Below are positions 53,814 to 61,127 of a stretch of DNA of 64,000 nt, piece after piece. The notes below the pieces were generated by a model. That model was not told where the DNA came from. It was given only the letters and a program-made list of their open reading frames with translations, and did not search any database. Numbering within the stretch: the stretch's first letter is position 1; each line of letters starts with the position of its first letter. Made by a program: the position numbers and the translations under genes. Source of the DNA: Kocuria tytonis (lineage in GTDB: Bacteria; Actinomycetota; Actinomycetes; Actinomycetales; Micrococcaceae); contig NZ_PNJG02000002.1 of NCBI RefSeq assembly GCF_003226895.2, forward strand, positions 62,001-126,000, read 5' to 3'.

Positions 53814-54788
53814 ATGACCACGATCGAACCCACCACTCCCGTGCTCGAGCCCGAGGCCAAGGAACTGTGCGAGGCCACGGACCCCCACCCCCGCATCTAC
53901 GAGGTGCCGCCGGAGGAAGGGCGCAAGATCCTGCTCGACCTGCAGAGCGGCGAGGGCGTGGCACGCCCGGACGTGGCCGAGGAGTGGGTGGAGGTGGACG
54001 CCGGCGAGTGGGGCACGGTGCGCACGCGCATCATCCGCCCGAAGGGTGCCACGGGGAACCTGCCCGTGGTGTTCTACATCCACGGCGCCGGCTGGGTCTT
54101 CGGGGACGAGAAGACCCACGACCGGCTCTTCCGCGAGCTCGTGGTGGGTGCGAACGCCGTGGGCGTGTTCCCCGTGTACGACCGTGCCCCTGAGAAGAAG
54201 TACCCCACCCAGGTGGAGCAGAACTACGCCGTGGGGCAGTGGGTGGCCGCGCACGGGGCCGAGCACGGGATGGACACGAGCCGCATCGCGGTGACCGGCG
54301 AGTCCGTGGGCGGGTGCATGAGTGCCGTGTTCACGCAGATGAACAAGGACCGCGGCGGGCTGCAGATCGCCGGGCAGGTGCTGCTGTACCCGGTGGCGGA
54401 CGCGGACTTCAGCACTGCCTCCTACGAGCAGTTCGCCGAGGGCTACTACCTCACGCGTGACGGCATGAAGTGGTTCTGGGACGCCTACACGACGGACGAG
54501 GACGAGCGCCGCGAGAAGTACGCGTCCCCGCTGCGGACCCCGGAGGACGAGCTGAAGGGCCTGCCCACCACGCTCGTGATCACGGACGAGGCGGACGTGC
54601 TGCGGGACGAGGGTGAGAAGTACGCGAACAAGCTGCGCTCCGCTGGCGTGGACGTCACCTCCGTGCGCGTGGCCGGGATGGTGCACGACTTCCTGCTGCT
54701 GGACAGCCTCCGGGACACCCGCGCCGCCAACGTCGCACGCGGGCTGGCCGTCGAGGCGCTCCGGAAGGCGCTGGGCACCGAGGGCTGA
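53814..54788 (+). CDS. Alpha/beta hydrolase, hormone-sensitive lipase family
   Basis: 324 residues. The HSL-type oxyanion loop is HGAGWVFG (HGGG in most relatives), the nucleophile elbow is GESVGG (usually GDSAGG), and the acid and base are in TDEADVLRDEG and MVHDF. The family hydrolyses short acyl esters. The start at 53814 is chosen because AAAGGA lies 5 bases upstream; an ATG at 53787 would add nine residues. It follows the epimerase-family gene by 100 bases on the same strand. Confidence 0.87.
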   Translation: MTTIEPTTPVLEPEAKELCEATDPHPRIYEVPPEEGRKILLDLQSGEGVARPDVAEEWVEVDAGEWGTVRTRIIRPKGATGNLPVVFYIHGAGWVFGDEKTHDRLFRELVVGANAVGVFPVYDRAPEKKYPTQVEQNYAVGQWVAAHGAEHGMDTSRIAVTGESVGGCMSAVFTQMNKDRGGLQIAGQVLLYPVADADFSTASYEQFAEGYYLTRDGMKWFWDAYTTDEDERREKYASPLRTPEDELKGLPTTLVITDEADVLRDEGEKYANKLRSAGVDVTSVRVAGMVHDFLLLDSLRDTRAANVARGLAVEALRKALGTEG

Positions 54789-54851
54789 CACCCCCTTCCG
54801 GACGAGCCGGGCGGGCCGCCTGCCGATGCGTCGTGCAGCGGCCCGCCCGGC

Positions 54852-57278
54852 TCAGGTCCCGGTTCCCGCCCGCGCCGGGCGGGACGCCGTGGTCGCGGGA
54901 GCCGGGGCGGGCCCGGTGGCGTCGGCCACCCTGGTGACACGCACCGGGGTGTTCTTGAACACCGGCTGGTGCGAGACCGGGTCCAGCTCGGTGTGCGTCA
55001 GCTCGTTCGCCGCGCGGTGCCCACGGGAGGCGTCCGAGCGGTGGGCCGAGGCGCCGGGGCCGCCGGGCGACGTCGTGCCGTGCCGCCCGGAACCGTAGTG
55101 GAAGGGCGCGAACACCGTGCCCTCGCGGACGTCCCCCACCCGGACCGGCGCGGTCACGTGACCGTGCTCCGAGTCCACCCGCACCACGTCCACCTCCCGC
55201 AGCCCGAGGCGCTCGCAGTCCGGCACGGACAGCTCCACCCACATCTCCGGGGCGGCCGCGTCGAGGACCGGGGTTCGGCCGGTCTTGGTCCGGGTGTGGA
55301 AGTGGTAGGCGGTCCTGCCCGTGGCGAGCCGCAGCGGGTGCTCGGTCGAGACCGTGCTCGGACCCTCGTACGGTGCGGTCTTGAACTGGGCGCGTCCCTC
55401 CGGCGCCATGACGCGGTAGGCCTCCTCGGCCATGCTCTCGCCGGTGTGCAGATCGTGACCGTAGCTCTCGGCCTCGTGCGCCCGCGTGGGGAACCGCCCG
55501 TCCGTGTACAGCCGCGGCGTGCCCTCGGGGTGCTCGGCGTTCACGGGCCACTGCACACCGCTGCCCCCGCGCAGCATCTCGTAGCTCAACCCGGTGTAGT
55601 CGCACGGCCTGCCGCGGGAGCACTCGCGCCAGGCGTCGAAGCCCTCCTCCGGCCCGGACCAGTCCAGCAGGGGCTCACCCGAGCGGGTGCGGAACCCCAT
55701 GCGCCGCGCGTAGTCCAGGAAGATGTCCAGGTCGCTGCGGGCCTGCCCCGGAGGAGCCACGGCCTGTTCGGACAGGTGCACGGTGCGGTCCGCGTTGGTG
55801 AACGTGCCCGTCTTCTCACCCCACGCGGCGGCCGGCAGCACCACGTCCGCGTACCGCGCGGTCTCCGTGAGGTAGAGGTCCTGCACCACCACGAACAGGT
55901 CCTCCGCGGCGAGGATGTCCCGGATGCGCGGAAGCTGCGGCAGGGACACCGCCGGATTCGTGGCGGCGATCCAGAGCAGCTCCACGCTGCCCCGTTCCGC
56001 CTCCTCGAAGATCTGCAGGGCGTGCGTGGGCGGCCCGTCGTGGGGGATGCGGGCGGGGTCCACGTCCCACAGCGCGGCGAGCTGCGCCACGTGCTCCGCG
56101 TTCGCCCAGTTCCGGAACCCCGGGAGGTCTCCGTTCGCCCCGGCCTCCCGAGCGTTCTGGGCCGTGGGCTGGCCGTTCATCTGCAGCACCGCGCACCCGG
56201 GCCTGCCCAGCATCCCGCGCAGCAGGTGCAGGTTGTTGACCTGGCACGCGGACGCCGTGGCCTGCGCGGACTGGTAGAAGCCCTGCAGCACGGTGGAGAC
56301 CACCCGCGGGCTCGTCCCGAAGATCCGCGCCGCCTCCCGCACGTCCTGCGCGGACACCCCGCACTCCCGCGCCACGGCCTCCGGTGTCCACCGGTCCATG
56401 TGCTGCGCGAGGTCCCCGATGTGCAGGGTGTGCGCCGCGACGTACTCCTGGTCCACCCACCCCTGCGCCACGACCTCCCGGACCAGGCCGTGCATGAGAG
56501 CCAGGTTGGTGCCGGGGCGCACCGCCAGGTGGACGTCCGCCCAGCGGGCCACCTCCGTGACCCGGGGATCCACGCACACGAGCTTCGGCCGGTCCGGGCC
56601 CTCCAACCGGTCCAGCACGCGCGACCACAGCACCGTCTGCGTCTCGGCCATGTTGTGGCCGTAGAGGAAGAGCGCATCGCACTCGTCGACGTCCCGGTAG
56701 CACCCGGGCTGACCGTCCGAGCCGAAGGACTCCTTCATCGCGGTGGCCGCGGTGGCCGTGCACAACCGGGTGTTCCCGTCCACGTGCGGGGTGCCGAGCC
56801 CCGCCTTGGTGAGGATCCCCAGCGCGTAGTACTCCTCCAGGAACAACTGCCCGGATGTGTAGAAGCCGTGGGACCCGGGACCCTTGTCTGCCAGAAGGGA
56901 GCGGCTGCGGGAGACGATGCGTTCCATCGCGGTGTCCCAGTCGCACTCCACCAGGCGGCCGTTCTCGCGCACGAGCGGGCGGGTCAGCCGGTCCCGGTGC
57001 GCCACACCCTGCCACGAGGCGTGGAGTCCCTTGGGCCCCAGCCGACCGCGGTTCACGACGTCCTGCGCCCGGCCGCGGACCCCCACCATGGCGCCGTCCT
57101 TGACCGCGATGTCCAGGGCGCAGCCGTTGCTGCACAGCACGCACGCGGACTGCACCCACCGGTCCACGTCCTCCTCGTGCACCCCGTCGGCCAGGGCCTG
57201 GTCCACGCGCACGGGCCACTGCCCGCCCCGCGGGTACGGGGTGCGCGGCCCCCAGATGTCGGAGATCCGGTCTGGCAT
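54852..57278 (-). CDS. Molybdopterin oxidoreductase (formate dehydrogenase/nitrate reductase-like)
   Basis: 808 residues of the DMSO-reductase superfamily. An N-terminal cluster motif C46-x2-C49-x3-C53 is followed by NRGRLGPKG, where the fourth ligand should be cysteine but Gly81 stands instead. The molybdenum ligand is probably Cys172 in RLCTATA. Other landmarks are YGHNMAETQ, NGQPTAQNAREAG and VLPAAAWGEKTGTFTNADR, then a C-terminal MGD-binding domain with LATGRTAYHFHTRT. There is no Tat signal, so it is cytoplasmic. Whether it uses nitrate, formate or another substrate is open; no partner subunit or cofactor-synthesis gene is adjacent. The ATG has GGAAGGGA upstream. Confidence 0.83.
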   Translation of the reverse strand: MPDRISDIWGPRTPYPRGGQWPVRVDQALADGVHEEDVDRWVQSACVLCSNGCALDIAVKDGAMVGVRGRAQDVVNRGRLGPKGLHASWQGVAHRDRLTRPLVRENGRLVECDWDTAMERIVSRSRSLLADKGPGSHGFYTSGQLFLEEYYALGILTKAGLGTPHVDGNTRLCTATAATAMKESFGSDGQPGCYRDVDECDALFLYGHNMAETQTVLWSRVLDRLEGPDRPKLVCVDPRVTEVARWADVHLAVRPGTNLALMHGLVREVVAQGWVDQEYVAAHTLHIGDLAQHMDRWTPEAVARECGVSAQDVREAARIFGTSPRVVSTVLQGFYQSAQATASACQVNNLHLLRGMLGRPGCAVLQMNGQPTAQNAREAGANGDLPGFRNWANAEHVAQLAALWDVDPARIPHDGPPTHALQIFEEAERGSVELLWIAATNPAVSLPQLPRIRDILAAEDLFVVVQDLYLTETARYADVVLPAAAWGEKTGTFTNADRTVHLSEQAVAPPGQARSDLDIFLDYARRMGFRTRSGEPLLDWSGPEEGFDAWRECSRGRPCDYTGLSYEMLRGGSGVQWPVNAEHPEGTPRLYTDGRFPTRAHEAESYGHDLHTGESMAEEAYRVMAPEGRAQFKTAPYEGPSTVSTEHPLRLATGRTAYHFHTRTKTGRTPVLDAAAPEMWVELSVPDCERLGLREVDVVRVDSEHGHVTAPVRVGDVREGTVFAPFHYGSGRHGTTSPGGPGASAHRSDASRGHRAANELTHTELDPVSHQPVFKNTPVRVTRVADATGPAPAPATTASRPARAGTGT

Positions 57279-57557
57279 GGTGTGTCCCTTCCGCGCCGCC
57301 GCGCCCGTACCCGTGGCGGCCGCGCCGTCGTCCTGCTCCCGGACGAGCCGCCCGGGGTGGCTCCAGTCTGCTGCCTCGCGGCGCGGGCGGTAAACCGTGC
57401 GGGGCAGCGGGTGCGGTGCAGCCTGCGGCATCACCCGGGGTGCCGCACTGCGGCACCCCTGGAGCAGGGCGACGCCGCGGACCGGTCGGCGTCCGGCCCC
57501 GTCCACCCGCCCGGTAGGCTTCTCACGCACCCCGCCCACCGCCCCAGGAGCCCCGCA

Positions 57558-58742
57558 ATGTCCGAGTCCCCCGCCCACCGCGCCGCCACGGCCGCTCGCT
57601 CCGTGGACCGGCTCTTCGGCAGCCGCGCGTTCCGCGTGCCGGGCACGTACCTGGGCGCCGTCGCCTTCCCGCACCCGCGCCGGGGCCCGTGGCACTACTG
57701 GTGGCAGGCCCACCTGCTGGACGCCTTCGTGGACGCCGCCGCCCGCGAGCGCGCCGCCGGTCACGCCGACGACGCCGCCCGCTGCCGCTCCCGCGCGCAC
57801 CTGCTGCTGCGCGGCATGGCCGTCCACAGCGGCGGGCGGGTGACCAACAACGTGTTCTTCGACGACATGGCGTGGCTGTCCCTCGCGCTCGGCCGGCTGC
57901 GGCACGAGGACGTCGCGGCCACCGGGCGCACCACGCGCCAGGTGCAGGACGAAGGCGTGGCGCTCGCCAGGCGCCTCGAGTCCGGGTGCGACCGGAACCT
58001 GGGCGGCGGCACGTGGTGGAACATGACCCGCGACTACAAGAACACCGCGTCCACGGCCCCCGTGGCCCTGAGCTTCCTGCGGATGCACCGGGTGGACGAG
58101 GCGCGGGAGCTGCTCACGTGGCTCTTCGACACCCTGTTCGACGCCGAGCGCGGCGTGTTCATGGACGGCATCCGCATGGTCGCGGCCGGTTCCGGGAAGG
58201 AGGTCACGGCGGTGGACCCGCACGTGTACACCTACAACAGCGGCCCGGCGCTCGGTGCGGCCCTGGAACTGGCGGGCGTCACCGCGGATCCGGGGGAGAA
58301 GCGGCGGTGGCTGTCCCGGGCCGCGGCCCTCGTCCACGGCGCCGCGCGCGAGTTCGCGGTGCCCGGCCCGCACGGGGCGCCCGTGCTGAAGGGACAGGGC
58401 GGTGGTGATGCCGGGCTGTTCACGGGGATCCTGGCGCGGTACCTGGGCTACGCGGCGGCGTCGTCGGACCTGGATGCCGAGGCGCGTGAGACCGCCCGGG
58501 GGCTCCTGGGTGTCACCGCGGACGCGCTGTGGGACGGGCGCCGTGAGTTCGGCCCGGACGAGGACTTCACCCGGCCCGGTGCGGCCGCGACCCCCGGTGG
58601 GCGCGAGACCGTGGCGGTGTTCTCGCCGGAACCCGCGCAGCACACGAATCTGGCGCAGCGCACCGGCGCACCCGCGGAACTGAGCACCCAGGTGCAGGCG
58701 TGGACTGTTTTCGAGGCCGCCGCGCGTTCGGCTGACCGCTGA
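57558..58742 (+). CDS. Glycoside hydrolase family 76-like protein
   Basis: 394 residues predicted to form an (alpha/alpha)6 barrel as in GH76 alpha-1,6-mannanases. The key Asp-Asp pair is present in TNNVFFDDMAWLSLAL, and TYNSGPALGAALEL matches the conserved TYNQG region. There is no signal peptide, whereas most GH76 enzymes are secreted, so an intracellular role is likely. AGGAG lies 7 bases before the ATG, and TAGGCT at 57515 is a possible -10 box. Substrate could be an imported mannan fragment. Confidence 0.85.
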   Translation: MSESPAHRAATAARSVDRLFGSRAFRVPGTYLGAVAFPHPRRGPWHYWWQAHLLDAFVDAAARERAAGHADDAARCRSRAHLLLRGMAVHSGGRVTNNVFFDDMAWLSLALGRLRHEDVAATGRTTRQVQDEGVALARRLESGCDRNLGGGTWWNMTRDYKNTASTAPVALSFLRMHRVDEARELLTWLFDTLFDAERGVFMDGIRMVAAGSGKEVTAVDPHVYTYNSGPALGAALELAGVTADPGEKRRWLSRAAALVHGAAREFAVPGPHGAPVLKGQGGGDAGLFTGILARYLGYAAASSDLDAEARETARGLLGVTADALWDGRREFGPDEDFTRPGAAATPGGRETVAVFSPEPAQHTNLAQRTGAPAELSTQVQAWTVFEAAARSADR

Positions 58743-58805
58743 ACCCGGGGCGCCACGTGGGTCCCAGCCTAGCCCGCAGGGGTGTACCGGGGGTAGAAAC
58801 GAACC

Positions 58806-59348
58806 ATGAGTTCAGTACGCACCCCGGACCCGAACCCTGGCTGGCTCAGCGAGGACGATCTCAACCGCGCCCGCGCGTCCCTGCCCATCGTGTACGTCCA
58901 GGCCATTCCCGTGCGCCTGGACCCGTTGGGCTGCCTGTCCGAGATCGGCCTGCTGCTCACCGCGAACGACGAGGGCCGCATGGTCCGCACGTTCGTCTCC
59001 GGGCGCGTGATGTACCGGGAGACCGTGCGCGCGGCCCTGCTGCGCCACCTCGAGAAGGACCTGGGCCCGCTGGCCATGCCGCAGATGCCGTCCACCACGG
59101 TGCCGTTCGCGGTGTCCGAGTTCTTCCCGTCCCCGTCCGAGACGGGCCTCACCGACGACCGCCAGCACGCCGTGGCCCTGAGCTACATCGTCCCCGTGCG
59201 CGGCGAGTGCGAACCGCGCCAGGACGCCCTGCAACTGTCCTGGATGACCCCGGACGAGGCCCTGTCCCTGGACGTCCAGGAGGAGTTCGAGGGCGGGCGC
59301 GAGGATCTCATTCGTCAGGCGATCGCCCACGCGGGCTGGGGCCGCTGA
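58806..59348 (+). CDS. DUF4916 Nudix-like protein
   Basis: 180 residues that match an actinobacterial family (DUF4916) related to Nudix hydrolases. Landmarks are NPGWLSEDDL, LPIVYVQAIPVR, TFVSGRVMYRETVRAALLRHLEKDLGP and DRQHAVALSYIVPV with CEPRQDALQLSW. The Nudix box is degenerate (the RETVRAALLRHLEKDLG helix lacks the REExxEE core), so catalysis is uncertain. A weak -10-like TAGAAA ends 6 bases before the ATG, with no ribosome site. It lies 64 bases after the GH76 gene on the same strand. Confidence 0.82.
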   Translation: MSSVRTPDPNPGWLSEDDLNRARASLPIVYVQAIPVRLDPLGCLSEIGLLLTANDEGRMVRTFVSGRVMYRETVRAALLRHLEKDLGPLAMPQMPSTTVPFAVSEFFPSPSETGLTDDRQHAVALSYIVPVRGECEPRQDALQLSWMTPDEALSLDVQEEFEGGREDLIRQAIAHAGWGR

Positions 59349-59466
59349 GGGACCCCTTCGTCCGAGTGGCCGGGGTTGCGCGGACGACGGCGCCCGGTCA
59401 CCTCACGCGCGCCCCGGCCGTCTGCGGGCCCGTCTTTCCTGGGCTGCGCTGCCGCTGAGGTCCGGC

Positions 59467-60363
59467 TCAGCGCAGCACCACCGTCTTGCCGCCGTGCAGG
59501 ATCACGCGGCCCTCGCAGTGCCAGCGCACGGCGTCCGAGAGCGCCTTGCACTCGGTGTCCCGCCCGGCGGCCACGAGGTCCTCCGGACCGTAGGCGTGGT
59601 TCACCTCCACCACCTGCTGGGTGATGATGGGGCCCTCGTCCAGCTCCGCGTTCACGTAGTGGGCGGTGGCACCCACGGTCTTCACACCACGGTCGTAGGC
59701 CTGGTGGTAGGGCTTGGCGCCCTTGAAGGAGGGCAGGAACGAGTGGTGGATGTTGATCACGCGCCCCTCCATCCTGGTGGCCAGGGAGTCGCTGAGCACC
59801 TGCATGTACCGGGCCAGCACCACCAGGTCCACCTCGAAACGGTCCACCAGGTCCAGCAGCTTCGCCTCCGCCTCCGGCTTGGTGTCCTTGGTGACGGGCA
59901 CGTGGAAGAACGGGATGCCGTGCCACTCCACGAGCCGCTGGTGGTCCCGGTGGTTGGAAACCACCGCCACGATCTCCACCGGCAGCTCCCCGGTGCGCGC
60001 ACGGAAGAGGAGGTCGTTGAGGCAGTGGCCGAACTTGGAGACCATCACCAGCACCCGCCGCTTGGCCCTGTGCTGGTGCAGCTCCCACCGCATCCCGAAG
60101 CGCTCGGCCACCGGTGCGAGGTCCGCGCGCACCGCGTCCTCGTCCAGCACGGCGCCGTCCATGGGTGCCATGTGCACGCGCATGAAGAAGCGGCCCAGGC
60201 GCCGGTCGTCGAACTGCGTGAGCTCCACGATGTTCGCGCCGTGCTCCAGCAGCACCCCGCTCACGGCGTGCACGATCCCGGGCTGCTCCGGGCAGTCCAG
60301 GGTCAGCACCAGTTCCGGGGTGGCCGGCGCGGCGGGCGGTGAGGTGGGATGCGGGGTGCTCAC
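59467..60363 (-). CDS. purU: Formyltetrahydrofolate deformylase
   Basis: 298 residues: an N-terminal ACT domain (LTLDCPEQPGIVHAVSGVL) and a C-terminal formyltransferase fold with NIHHSFLPSFKGAKPYHQA and the catalytic Asn/His/Asp set (last in AELDEGPIITQQ). It releases formate from 10-formyl-THF. Start is GTG 5 bases after AGGAG. It lies directly downstream of soxG, and sarcosine oxidase produces 5,10-methylene-THF, so the enzyme would drain the one-carbon pool when sarcosine is consumed. Confidence 0.94.
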   Translation of the reverse strand: MSTPHPTSPPAAPATPELVLTLDCPEQPGIVHAVSGVLLEHGANIVELTQFDDRRLGRFFMRVHMAPMDGAVLDEDAVRADLAPVAERFGMRWELHQHRAKRRVLVMVSKFGHCLNDLLFRARTGELPVEIVAVVSNHRDHQRLVEWHGIPFFHVPVTKDTKPEAEAKLLDLVDRFEVDLVVLARYMQVLSDSLATRMEGRVINIHHSFLPSFKGAKPYHQAYDRGVKTVGATAHYVNAELDEGPIITQQVVEVNHAYGPEDLVAAGRDTECKALSDAVRWHCEGRVILHGGKTVVLR

Positions 60364-60437
60364 GGGTTCTCCTCGGGGTCGGTCACGATGCGGGGCGGTC
60401 ACGTGCAGGTGTTCACGGTGCGGGGCGCACCGCGGAC

Positions 60438-61127
60438 TCAGGCCACGGCCGGGGACGCGAACTCCAGCATGGCGTCCAGCAGCCACAGAGCGGTGTAGCG
60501 CGCGAACGACGCGCGGGGCATGACGCGCCACCGCTCCTCCCCGGTGCGCCACAGCAGCACCTGCACGGGCCCCAGGGTGGTGGAGACCGCCTCCCCCACC
60601 GCGAACTCCCGCGGGTGCAGGTCCAGGGGGCAGCCCTTCTCCAGCACCTCGCGCGCCGCCGGGCCGGTGAGCTCCAGCGTGGTGCGGTTGGCGGAGAGGT
60701 CCACCACCTGTCCACGCTCCCCGGACGCCGCGAGCGCGCTGCTCAGCCGCGCCACCAGCGGGTGGGTGGACAGGCTCGGCAGCGCACCCGGTTCCAGTTC
60801 GCGCTCGTGAAGCCCGGCGGGCACCTCGGTCTCGTCCGGCGCCACGAGCAGGTACTCGTCCGGGCCCTGCCACAGCAGCGCGGTGGCCTCCGGTGAGCCT
60901 GTCACCCGACCCACGCGCTCGGGCAGCTCCAGGCCCACGACGTCGCACAGCGCCCTGGCCGCGTCCGTCCCGGGGGTCACGCGGATCCCGGCCATGGCGA
61001 GGAACGGGATCTCCCGCAGGGCCACGGCCCGCGGCCCGGTCACGGAGCCCTCCCGCATGGCCTCGGCCAGGGATTCGAGCGGACTGCGGCGCAGCGCCGT
61101 GAGGTCAGTGGTGGGTGTCTCAGCCAT
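60438..61127 (-). CDS. soxG: Sarcosine oxidase gamma subunit
   Basis: 229-residue gamma subunit of heterotetrameric sarcosine oxidase. It matches the SoxG family, with RRSPL near the N-terminus, [13 protein letters not shown] in the middle and [16 protein letters not shown] after it. The ATG at 61127 has AAGGGA 9 bases upstream and overlaps the soxA stop by 8 bases. The complex demethylates sarcosine to glycine and passes the one-carbon unit to tetrahydrofolate. soxB and soxD are expected to the right, outside the window. Confidence 0.9.
   Translation of the reverse strand: MAETPTTDLTALRRSPLESLAEAMREGSVTGPRAVALREIPFLAMAGIRVTPGTDAARALCDVVGLELPERVGRVTGSPEATALLWQGPDEYLLVAPDETEVPAGLHERELEPGALPSLSTHPLVARLSSALAASGERGQVVDLSANRTTLELTGPAAREVLEKGCPLDLHPREFAVGEAVSTTLGPVQVLLWRTGEERWRVMPRASFARYTALWLLDAMLEFASPAVA

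Noticed and set aside
54969-57557. Long rightward open frame across the molybdoenzyme
   Set aside because: Antisense shadow of the molybdopterin oxidoreductase. Only the part after 57558, with AGGAG and GH76 motifs, is real.
59349-61127. Glycine or THF riboswitch near purU and soxG
   Set aside because: No conserved riboswitch pairing or leader of enough length is visible; the 74-base purU-soxG gap holds little more than the ribosome site.
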